DNA of 64,000 nucleotides, from the NCBI RefSeq assembly GCF_001411555.2, contig NC_049916.1, forward strand, positions 21,483,558 through 21,547,557, in the 5' to 3' direction. The first letter of the stretch is position 1; each line of letters starts with the position of its first letter. The stretch is from Juglans regia (lineage: Eukaryota > Streptophyta > Magnoliopsida > Fagales > Juglandaceae). The notes below the pieces were generated by a model. It saw only the letters and a program-made list of their open reading frames with translations. It was not told the origin of the DNA and did no database searches. A program made the position numbers and the translations under genes. This document shows positions 49,001 through 58,500 of this stretch, in pieces.

Positions 49001-51273
49001 AGTAACAAGTACAAAAATCCCTAGGGTTGGCTCAAGTGGTAAAGACCTTGGTCTTGGTGGTATGCTCCCTCCAAGGTCCAAGGTTCGAATTCCACTGGGT
49101 GCAAACAATCTATAGGGGCCATCAGGCTTGGAGATTTTCCCCTTGAATTACACGAGATGCACTTGCAGGAAACTCCTTGCCGAGAGTCTGTGCACCATCG
49201 GGATTAGTCGGAATGCTATTCTCAGACACCCGTTGCCAATAAAAAAAAAAATGTAACAAGTACAAAGTTTAAAATTTGTCTACATCTAACAAAAGTATTT
49301 TGTGGTTACAAAATAATCTTCTCAATAACCCTACTCGACCAATTGGAAAGGGCAATTATCTTTCACACCCTATTCACATGGCTAACCATCTTCAATATCC
49401 ATTGCCCCAACTTAGTTAAGGATGTGGGCTATGAAGGTGGCATTAATTTTTTTTCGTACTTGCTATTGGTATGAAAATCCTGGAATACCCAACAAGCTTG
49501 AATTACATCCCAAAAAACATGAAAGAAAGCCATAGACACATAGAACCCCACTTCTTCATGTGGCCTCTCACGACACATAGACATCTCTTCCTCTACAGAC
49601 TGAAGTGTCAGTCTGTCGGGCTTGGGCCCGTAAGCAAACCACTTAGAATATAGATGCTCATAGTATTGTAAAATATGATATCTGATCTCAGTTTGGTCAG
49701 AAGAGATTGAGCCATCAATTAAAAGCATCTCAACAGCATTGTTTCTCCTATTTGATGAAAAGACTTTGTACACACTGTCCGCTCTTAGCCATTGAACCCT
49801 TGATTTCTGCCTCCAAGACAGCTTCTCCACTAAAGTGACCCTTCTTAGATCAATGATCCTTGGTTTTTCTGTAGCGTATCTTCTTCAGATAATGCTCTGC
49901 TCTTCCACCATCCAAACCCTATAACCCTTGACTTGTTCATGTGTTGCCTGGGCAATATTTATTATGTATGTTCTTATGCATATTTGTGACTTGAATTAAA
50001 CTTTGAGCTGGATTTTGGTCTTTCAAAGCTATTGTTGGAGATATAACACCCTCTGATGGTGTGCCCAAAGAAGAAAAGAGCAGAATGGAGCAGGCAGCTT
50101 TAAATGAAATGTGTAAAGTTCTTGGTGGAGGGATGAGAGGTACTTGTTAAGTCTTTTCTGGGTAAACTTGAACTGTGTCAATTTTCATTTTTGGTATCAG
50201 ATTGCCATGATTGGTTGCTTTGTGATGTGCAGCTGAAGAGATCAAAGAACTTTGGCGGGAATATGAAAATAATTCATCTTTAGAAGCTAATCTTGTGAAA
50301 GATTTTGACAAAGTATGTATATATCATCATTTAAATATAATTTTTTTATTTGGAAATGAGACAAGATTATAGGTTCAAAAGAAGTCCGTAATTTGGATAT
50401 TGGCATATTTGTTTACTTGTGATGATGCATAAACACTTAATCTTCTTATATGGTAATCTGATGTGGATGGTAGTTAGTGTTGTTCTCTTCAGACTTAAAG
50501 AATGTGTTGAATACTTAGAATTTTGACTTTTTTTGGGAGGGGAGTGGTCAAGTGACATGCACCTAGTTACCTCGTCCTCTGTTCTATCCTAAGGAGAAGA
50601 GGAAGTGTGCTTGGAGCCAGCTCATTGAATATTAGACACTTGATTTATCATGACTCATCATTGCTCAAAAGGCCATCGGGTAAGAATTGGCTACAACATT
50701 ATATGGTTGGTTTTCCCTTAGCAGTTCCAGTCAAGCAGTTGGGCAGGTGGGGGGAAGGGTCCGAAGTTACTTTATATATGTTTTTACAAACCTGTCCTAA
50801 TTGCGCATTTATATATGAATAAATGAAACATACACTTCAGAAGTTTTGCTATGTCCGAAGATTTGCTTTATTTTTATTAAGGTTGCATATGTTATCTGGC
50901 CAGGTTGAAATGATATTGCAAGCACTAGAGTATGAAACCGGTGAGTTTTTTTGGAGAAAATATACATATGCTGAGAATGCGTGTGACCAATCTGAAGTTA
51001 TTTGCTATCACAATTTTTGTGGCAGAACATGGGAAGGTGCTGGATGAGTTTTTCCTTTCAACTGCAGGTAGAATAAACCATTTCATCATTTCAAGCTCAA
51101 TGCAGATAAGAATATAATGCGAACATCTGTTAGTTATACTTCATAAGCACCCAAAGTTCTTAATGTTTCTTCCTTCCAAACTTTCAGGAAAGTTTCAGAC
51201 GGAGTTAGGAAAGAATTGGGCTGCTGAAATCATTTCGAGAAGAAATTCGAGGTTGGCAAACCGGCATACATGA
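43085..51273 (+). CDS. HD-domain phosphohydrolase, HDDC2/YfbR-like 5'-deoxynucleotidase (8 exons, 268 aa)
   Basis: The gene probably hydrolyses deoxynucleoside 5'-monophosphates with a divalent metal, as known for HDDC2/YfbR. I join exons 43085-43372, 44080-44204, 47134-47171, 50029-50139, 50233-50312, 50904-50940, 51026-51067 and 51188-51273. All have GT-AG borders and the total is 807 bp in frame. Residues 1-80 are Ser/Pro/Arg-rich and could be a plastid transit peptide. The HD domain follows: H117 in SIADHMYRMAVMAL, the H146-D147 pair in IAIVHDIAEAIVGDITP, and Asp in KDFDKVEM (about 213). These match the metal-binding set of the family. The C-terminus is FQTELGKNWAAEII. Introns 2 and 3 are each nearly 3 kb and full of TE insertions, but the exons are clean. 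The start at 43085 (GATGGCT) is chosen because the upstream ATG at 43019 gives an unlikely extension. Confidence 0.88.
44706..45003. mobile_element. Non-autonomous DNA element with inverted ends in intron 2
   Basis: The left end GGGAAATTATACTTCAACC is inverted with the right end, complement GGAGAAATTACACTTAAACC. The interior is non-coding. The target duplication is unclear, so the superfamily is not assigned. Confidence 0.5.
45787..46225 (+). mobile_element. TRIM (terminal-repeat retrotransposon in miniature) in intron 2 of the HD-domain gene
   Basis: Two direct repeats of about 170 bp (45787-45956 and 46057-46225) flank a 100-bp interior. The interior starts with a primer-binding site TGGTATCATACC (45959-45970) and ends with a purine tract ACGGGAGAGAT before the second repeat. 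The second repeat has TG...CA ends (TGTAATAAATC ... CGGTACA). There is no coding capacity. These features define a TRIM. The flanking 5-mers do not match well, so it is old. Confidence 0.8.
47313..47432 (+). mobile_element. SINE-like relic in intron 3
   Basis: A sequence with an A-box-like TTTGACCAGTGG (47323 region) and a B-box-like GGTTCAGTCCC is followed by an A-rich tail at 47418-47431. A clear target duplication was not seen. Confidence 0.4.
47981..48149 (-). mobile_element. TRIM LTR with internal sequence on both sides (intron 3)
   Basis: On the minus strand it reads TGTAATATCTCGAATTTAA ... GGTTCATTACA, a TG...CA repeat of 169 bp related to the TRIM LTRs at 45787-46225. It is preceded by a polypurine tract (complement of ATCTCCCCCCTTAAAT, 48151-48166) and followed by a primer-binding site (TATTCAGAGCCAAT, complement around 47961-47977). 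Internal sequence on both sides suggests this LTR once joined two TRIM units in tandem. Confidence 0.6.
48544..49870 (-). pseudogene. LINE (non-LTR retrotransposon) reverse transcriptase fragments in intron 3
   Basis: The minus strand has two decayed pieces of a plant LINE polymerase. One (49830-49429) matches the region before the palm: LSWRQKSRVQWLRADS, SNRRNNAVEMLLIDGSISS and IRYHILQYYEHLYS. The other (48756-48544) matches the palm: MSPLLFILMLEALSKL, then ISHCLFANNTVIFC, where the usual ADD catalytic motif is ANN. Stops and frame changes separate them, and a SINE is inserted between. The element is inactive. Confidence 0.8.
49016..49252 (+). mobile_element. tRNA-derived SINE nested in the LINE
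   Basis: It has a clear 14-bp target duplication GTAACAAGTACAAA at 49002-49015 and 49253-49266. An A-box-like TGGCTCAAGTGG lies at 49028-49039 and a B box GGTTCGAATTC at 49082-49092. The 3' end is an A-rich run (AATAAAAAAAAAAA, up to 49251). It is about 237 bp long and lies inside LINE sequence in the HD-domain gene intron. Confidence 0.88.
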
Positions 51274-54233
51274 TGATGCTTTTGTGTTGCTGTCAGGTGA
51301 AATCGACCTTCTTTGGACTTCTCTGTGACCCATAAAATGTCCATCCTGTTAACCATTTTTTTCCTTGTTCATTGTTCTTGAATGCGGTAGGATAATTAGC
51401 TATGTTGTAGGACCAATCAATACAAATAACCGAACAACCAAAGCAGTCATGTATTGCATCCTGTGGTGCTAGCTTCTTCACAAGTACTGTTTTCGATGTT
51501 GTGGACGTAGTCCGTCTGGAAATGGAGGTGTATCCTCCCATACCTATTTTTCAAGAAAAAAATTAATAATAAAAAATATTATAATTTTTAAATATTAAGA
51601 TTTTTTTTTTAATTTTTTTATTTGGACGATTATTAAATATGCTGCTTTGCTTTTATAAATATCTTTTTATTTTAATTGTATTTTCTTATGTCTTTCGTCT
51701 TTATTATATTTTGAGCTGTGTTTTGGTTTGATTTTTGCAATTTTTTTTTTTTTTAATTTTTGTCTTTCATGTATATTATTTCCTAGACATGGCACGTGAC
51801 ATGTTGATTTACACACAAGATATGACACACGTGAAGCTGAGTCCATGTGACATTTTAGTGACAATTTGTTTTAAAATGAAAATTTGAGATTTAACATTAA
51901 AATATATGAACCTATCACATTATATATACGGAATTATTTGTCTCTAACCTTCTATCTATATGTCCTATGATTTAAAAAAAAATAAAAAATAGTGTTGCTA
52001 TTATACGGTCGGGTCCTACTTATACCAATCACTTTGTTCTATTGACATGGCAATTTTTTAATTTTATTTCAAAGTATGACTACGATTAAAACAACACTTT
52101 CAATATGATAAGATAAACTAAAATTTCATAATCAAGCATGTTCCAATATGCCCATATTGGTGTCATACAAGTCACAAGTACATATCTAATTAGGAAAGCA
52201 ACAAGAACAATAAATTCGTACGGAAAATCTTCCAAAGAGACCTTAGAACATTTCCTGCAAACATGATCATGATTGCTGAGTTTTAAGATATGATGTCAAA
52301 TTCAATATGACTACCAATTAAAGAACAAAAATATATAATAATATCACGTAAACTAATTGTGTAATAATAATGAGTTCAGATAGCCTTGAGTTTGTATTCA
52401 AATTTTATAATTTAAAGTGAAAGATAGAAATACATGTAAAGTATATCTCACAATTTCTTGAGTTAATTTCTCAAATAACATCAACTGCTTAATTAATAGT
52501 ATATATAACTCTCAAGTCTTAAAAAATTTCCATCGAATTCAAAAATTATAAAAATCCCGTACATATTATTTTGCTTCTATAGAATTTCTGGACAACAGTC
52601 AGGCAAACTTGTTTGGAAGAGACTCTCAATCCATATAATTCAATCTCGTTATAAATTTTTTAAATTTTTATATAAAATATATTAAATAATTTAATTTTTT
52701 TAAATTTTAAAATTAAAATAATATTTTATTAAATTTTCGTCTCATATCATCTTATTTCATCTTAACTCACTGTGTTAACCTCCTTCGAAAATCTTTTAAG
52801 TTCCACCGACACCTCCAAACAAAAGGTAAACGAAAAAGACATAGGAACATTAAAAAACAGAAGCAAAAAAGTGAACGGTCTAAAAAATTCGAAAAAACAA
52901 GCAGTTTCACGGGTTGCCTTTAATCCTGCAATCATTGGCCCACCATTTCAAATCTCTCTCTCAAATAGACTGTAACAAATTTTTCTACAATTAAAAGAGC
53001 AAATTACTAAGAATCCAGACCCCTTTAATCGAGTCGTTTGTTCTTTAGTTAATAAACCTACTTTCAAACTTAATGGTATCATCCTATATTAAGATGACCA
53101 AAGATCAAGCAATGCTTATTTCCAACATGTCTCTCCAGTGTGAATGAAACACACAAAATGCATGCTTGGAACTTGCCTTTGTACTTGACAAGGTTTCTGT
53201 CATAAGGATGTGACAACCTTGGCAACTTGTGCTATTGCATAAACTTCTCCAACAATTGAAAAATATGGATTAAAATTCATATTTTAGATCGTCGGGTATT
53301 CATGTGCTATCTCTCCTAGATCCTGAAATTAGGATTAAAATTCTTAAGAATTTCAAATACTTCTAATATTATGGTCAATCTCGGAGCTAGCCAAAGAGAC
53401 AAGTTCTGTACTAATAAAGGATATCACAAAAATATAATAAATAATTTATTTTTTTAAAATTTTTAAATAATAATTATAATAATTATAAATAATATTTTAT
53501 TTAATTATCATCTAAAAAAAATCAAACAGTTCCCACAAAGACGAAATCGCGGTTTGTAGGTGAGGAAGGGAAGGTGGGTATGTTATTAATATATATCTGG
53601 CTGCTTTGGACCGTTGTTACACTCGAAGAAAATTGTAGTTTTATTATTCCTAAGAATGACCAGAGAGAGAGATAGAGAGAGAGAGAGAGCAGACAAATTA
53701 TGCGGCAGTGCGTTTACGTTGCGTAATTTCCTTGCTTATTAAGTTATAATGCTCATTCTAACTTTCCTAAGGAGGAGGAAAAAACAATACAAATTATTTA
53801 AATCCTATGAATATCTAGAGTTTTAAAAGAATGGTGCCAGAATGATCTTTTTTAGTAACTTTATTCCGAAGTCCAAGTTGATAAAATTTGTAATCCAAAA
53901 AAAGAAAAAGAAGTTGATAAAATTTGTACTATTCCCTTACGACTCTGTCCTCGATTTGAGACCCCCACAATCTGTGTCCCTGTGCTGGGTTTCCTTATCC
54001 AAGGTGGGGGAGCTAGAGAGCGGTTGTGAGGAATGGAGATCGGCTGCTGCAGTTAAAGACAGTTTAAACAACGAGTCCTTCTACGCAACCTCCCACTGTA
54101 GCTCAACCTCCGCACACCAGCTGAAGTGTAATTTTTATTTTAATAAAATGCACGTTTTAAACCAATTATAAAAATCAAAATATAGATTAATTTTTATTTT
54201 TTCTTTATACATATTAATGAACCAAGCAAATAG
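51274..54233. other. Intergenic DNA with AT-rich MITE relics
   Basis: No gene. The start may include the 3' UTR of the HD-domain gene. AT-rich MITE-family fragments occur at about 52620-52760 and 53440-53520. A GAGA microsatellite lies at 53664-53690. The open frames here (for example 51293-51541 minus, 53842-54171 plus) have no family match. Confidence 0.45.
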
Positions 54234-54625
54234 ACTTTCGATGGATCTTGACATTGCAAGATCCCCAAAGACACAATGATTGTTCCACTGCCTCAATCCT
54301 TGAACCTTCATCTTCTCTGTTTTGCTGAAAAGAATAAAATTAAAGTATAAAAAAAGATTAGTTTCCAAGAAAGAAAACTTTGGTTCATAATCCTGGGTTC
54401 TTTCCAGCAACACAGGACTACTCTTCAATCACTACAGTTAGCAACTATGACATGGGATGAACAGATTATTGCAACCACAGCTGTAGATCCAATAGTTTCT
54501 GGTGCAATAGGGTCAGAAATAATCGGAGCTTTCATCAATGCCTCTACCAACTTTTCCTCCAACTTCATCATCAAATTTTTGGAAACGACTCGTAAATTAA
54601 ATTTTCTCCAACTGCAGTTGCTGAT
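54234..54625 (-). pseudogene. Clade-A protein phosphatase 2C fragment (HAB1/ABI1-like), broken
   Basis: The minus strand reads DPIAPETIGSTAVVAIICSS, then HVIVANCSD and a premature stop where family members continue GDSRAVL. Across the stop, homology resumes as RVVLCCWKEP, matching AVLCRGKEP. A short intron-like stretch ends in TTTATTCTTTTCAG (about 54325-54340). After it comes QWNNHCVFGDLAMSRSIE, matching QWNGHRVFGVLAMSRSIG. The retained intron suggests a duplicated genomic fragment, not a processed copy. In intact genes this phosphatase dephosphorylates SnRK2 kinases in abscisic acid signalling; this copy lacks most catalytic residues and cannot work. Confidence 0.78.
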
Positions 54626-54721
54626 TTTCCCCAATCTTTTAATTGCTTAAATCGTCTATAATGGCTCCAATCTCCTCAGCCCAAATGGATGCGCTCACAA
54701 CAATAGTTTGCAACCTGCAAT

Positions 54722-54890
54722 AGGTGACCCTTCATAGATAAGGGAGAGTGAGGGGTGGGGGGTTCGTGATTTCGTCTGAGTGAGGGAGAAGACCCTTCGC
54801 AGAGAAGGGCGAGTGGGGGTGGGGGAATTTGTCTGGGTGAGGGAGAAGACCCTTTGCAGAAGGGGAGGGGGACTTCGTCTGGGTGAGGGA
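54722..54890. repeat. Minisatellite, about 60-bp unit, roughly three copies
   Basis: GGGAGAAGACCCTT(C/T)GCAGA-like units recur with a period of about 60-65 bp (ACCCTTCATAGATAAGGG, ACCCTTCGCAGAGAAGGG, ACCCTTTGCAGAAGGGGA at about 54727, 54792, 54850), each followed by GTCTG(A/G)GTGAGGGAGAA. It lies 0.7 kb upstream of the PERK coding start. Confidence 0.8.
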
Positions 54891-55581
54891 GAATGGTAGA
54901 TGTGTAGAACCGTGATGTGGTGAAACAAACCGGGTTCTGTCACGTCGGTGTGTGGTGTGTGTTTAATAGACCGGAGGTTGAGTAGATTAATTAACTCTTC
55001 TTAAAGAACATGAGTATTGCTTGCTGCATTTTCTCCTCTTCTTTATTTCGTGTATTCATACTTCATAGATAAACCTTAGGAGTTGCTTAGTATCTGTTCG
55101 GTATGATAAGATTTCATAGATTTTCGTTTACTGTTGAGTTCGTTGATCTGCGTTCTTGCTAAAAAACCCTCCTTGATGATCCCGATTTTTCTTTTGGAAG
55201 TAATAGGCCATCTGGGTTTTGCTTTTAGAAGTGATTAGTAATCTGGCTTTTGCTCAAAACTTAGTTGGCCGATTTGGGTTCTGCTGGGGACGAGCTTTAT
55301 GAGCTGAGAATGGAGATTGCGGCGCATTTGGGGTCCGGTGGGTAAAGTTTGGTGATTTCTTCAATTTCAAGTTTTGAAACGTGGGTTTGGCGTAAGATTG
55401 GAAATTGATCACTGGGTTCAGCTCAAAGTTTGGCTTTTGCTTGAGAATCAAGTGTAATTTAATGACGAATCAAGTGGAATTTGCACAAGTCATTTCCTTT
55501 CATGAATGATTCTGATACGTAGGACTGTAGGAGATAGTTGGTCACTCTGTCTGTCATCGTTGGGTTTGATTGCGGAAATAG
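54891..55581 (+). promoter_or_regulatory. Upstream region of the PERK gene
   Basis: It is non-coding and likely includes the promoter and leader of the downstream PERK gene. Open frames on either strand are shadows without family matches. No TATA or factor site can be assigned with confidence. Confidence 0.4.
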
Positions 55582-58500
55582 ATGGCTAGTACAGCGACAT
55601 CTCCGGAATCATCTCCCTCAACAGTGCCGCCGTCTTCGAACACTGTATCACCTTCCACAACAACTTCGTCGCCACAACCATCATCCAGCACCACTCCGCC
55701 CGCACAAACCTCTTCTCCTCCTGCTCCAGCCCCCCCTACAATTTCCACGCCTTCTGGGCCCAGTGCCGATCCGCCGGACCCTGCTACCTCTTCAACTTCA
55801 TCTCCTCTGACACAGTCCCCTCCTCCCGTTGTCCCTACGTCTCCTCCTCCGGTCCCGGAGTCATCCTCACCACCCTCTCCTTCTGGGACTTCACCCCCAT
55901 TGACACCTACAATATCATCTCCTCCTCCTCCTCTCCAGTCTGATCCTCCTACATCACCATCACCTCCATCATCCAATGTTCCTCCTCCTTTGCCTTCCAA
56001 ATCTCCACCTCCAGAGAATTCGCCTCCACCACCTTCAAAATCTGATCCCCCAGTAAATTCACCTCCTCCTCCTCCTCCTCCTCCATCATCAACACCACCA
56101 GCGAAGTCACCTCCACCAGCAGCATCAACCCCTCCTGTATATTCACCACCTCCACCAGCATCTGTGCCACCCCTAAGTTCACCACCAACACCGGCATCAA
56201 CCCCTCCTGTAAATTCACCTCCACCGGCAGCATCCGGGCCACCTCAAAGTTCGCCTCCAACACCCGCATCAACCACTCCTGTAAACTCACCTCCTACTCC
56301 AGCATCAGTGCCACCCCAAAGTTCACCTCCACCACCCAAGGTTACTCCTGTTCCACCTGGTTCTGAACCAACTCCACCGCCTTCAAATTCTCCTCCAAAG
56401 ACATTGCCTCCATCACCCATCATACATCTTGCACCACCTCCGCCCTCACATGTTTCTGCCCCATCTCCTTATCAAAATCCAATCCCCCCATCAAATGATC
56501 TAGCTAAGAACAAGTCTAGTTCTAATGAAGTATCAAACTCCACTGGTAATGGGACCATTGGCATCACTGGTATAGTGGCTATTGGTGTGGTGGTGGGAAT
56601 CATAGTTCTTAGCCTAATTGGAGTGGCTGTCTGGTGCATGAGGAAGCAAAGAAAACGATATTCTGAAGTTAATGGTCATACCATGTCATCCCCTCCAGGT
56701 ACAATTTTATAGATTTTGTTTTAGATGTTATTGGCATGGCCTTTTTCTTTTTTCCTGTCTTGTGGGTATTTTGTGTTCGTTATACTTCTGAGCATTATTG
56801 CCACTCTAGATATTCAGTTTTGTGGTGCTGATTTGTATGGGAATACTTCTTAGATGTGCTTTCTTCCTCTGTGCAGGATTATGGCTGGATAGTACAATGA
56901 AATTAAACACCTTATATTGATGTAAACGTAAAGTATCAATATGTTTTTTCAGTTTAATTAATAAAATTTGCTTAGATAAAATTTAAGAGTCATATTTTGT
57001 AGAGAGAAGACGTTGAGTACTCTTAACACAGTAGGTGAAAATATACAAAGTTGCATCAATTTATGTCAATTTGTTCCTGAACATTTAGTTGCATCAATTT
57101 AGTCCTCATATTTTCTTATAAAATAAAATATTCCGCATAGTCTGTAAATCATGTCAATGTTACCCTTACGATCAACTGGAGCACAGAATTTGCTGACATG
57201 GCTCATTAGTTGCCCTTTTGTTCCCATTACAGTTTTTTGGAAAGATTTTGTCATATTGACCCTGTTATCTTCATTGCCATGTCATATAAAAAGTATGTTG
57301 TACATCCCCATGTCAGCTAAATTAAGTAATGTAAGTTCGATCTCAGAAAAACTGATGGCTTGGACAATTTCTGTGGGCCGTGTCAGTAATTTCCATGCTC
57401 CTGCTGAGGGAAAAGATAACATTGAGATGATTTAGGAAGTAGGAGAACTAAATTGACAAGATTAGATGTTCAGGGTTGAAAGTTACTGTTGGTTAAAGTT
57501 ATTGGGTGCCTAGAATAATTTTAGTTTCTAATTAGTTCATTTTGTTTTTTTTTGTTTTTGTTTTTGGAACAATAGAAATATAAATGATTGCGAATGCAAT
57601 GGGATTAAGTGAATTAAGAAGTTTTGTAAATTGTCCAGATTCATACATTATGAAGACACATTCTTCAGCTCCCCTTTTACAAAGTGGTTCGGGCAGCAAT
57701 TTTGTCTCATCTCCAGCAGAACCAAGTGGGTTAGGCAATTCAAGGTTATGGTTTACCTATGAAGAGCTAGTCAAGGCCACAAATGGGTTTTCAAATGAGA
57801 ATCTTCTGGGTGAAGGTGGATTTGGTTCTGTGTATAAGGGATACCTACCAGATGGGAAAGAGGTAGCAGTCAAGCAGCTAAACATTGGTGGGGGGCAGGG
57901 TGAGCGAGAATTTAAAGCCGAAGTTGAGATTATTGGTCGTATACACCACCGTCATTTGGTGTCATTAGTCGGCTACTGCATTTCTGAGAACCGAAGGCTG
58001 CTTGTCTATGACTATGTCCCTAATGATACCCTTTATTGCCATCTTCATGGTAAATCCATAAACAAGCAATGAAGCACCTTTTTTGTGACAAGGGTTTTCT
58101 GACCTTGTGCTTTGTTCTTTGCATTTTGTAGGTGAAGGTAGGCCGGCTCTGGACTGGGCAACACGTGTTAAGGTTGCTGCTGGTGCAGCTCGTGGAATAG
58201 CTTATCTTCATGAAGACTGTAATTAATTTATTTTTATAAGTAATCAAAGATTTTATTTAAAGACGCTTTAGGCATTGCCCAAGTATTGTTTCTAGATTAG
58301 ATAAATGTTGTTCACATTCACACCGGTACCTTCCAAATATGAGGAACTTCTGTATTATTATATTGGTCCTCGAACAAGATCATAACTTGTAGCCTTTCCA
58401 GATGCAGTCCCAAGAAAAGATTGGGCTATGATGTCTTGGAACATTGGATGATTGGTCAGGCTACAGTATATCTATTTGAACATAGGAAGGTGGGGAGGGG

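Noticed and set aside
55554..56000. Minus-strand 148-residue open frame, Gly/Asp/Glu-rich
   Set aside because: It is the antisense of the proline-rich PERK ectodomain; the composition follows from the CCN-rich plus strand and there is no family match.
57151..57435. 94-residue open frame in PERK intron 1
   Set aside because: It lies within an element with inverted ends and matches nothing; PERK splicing skips it.
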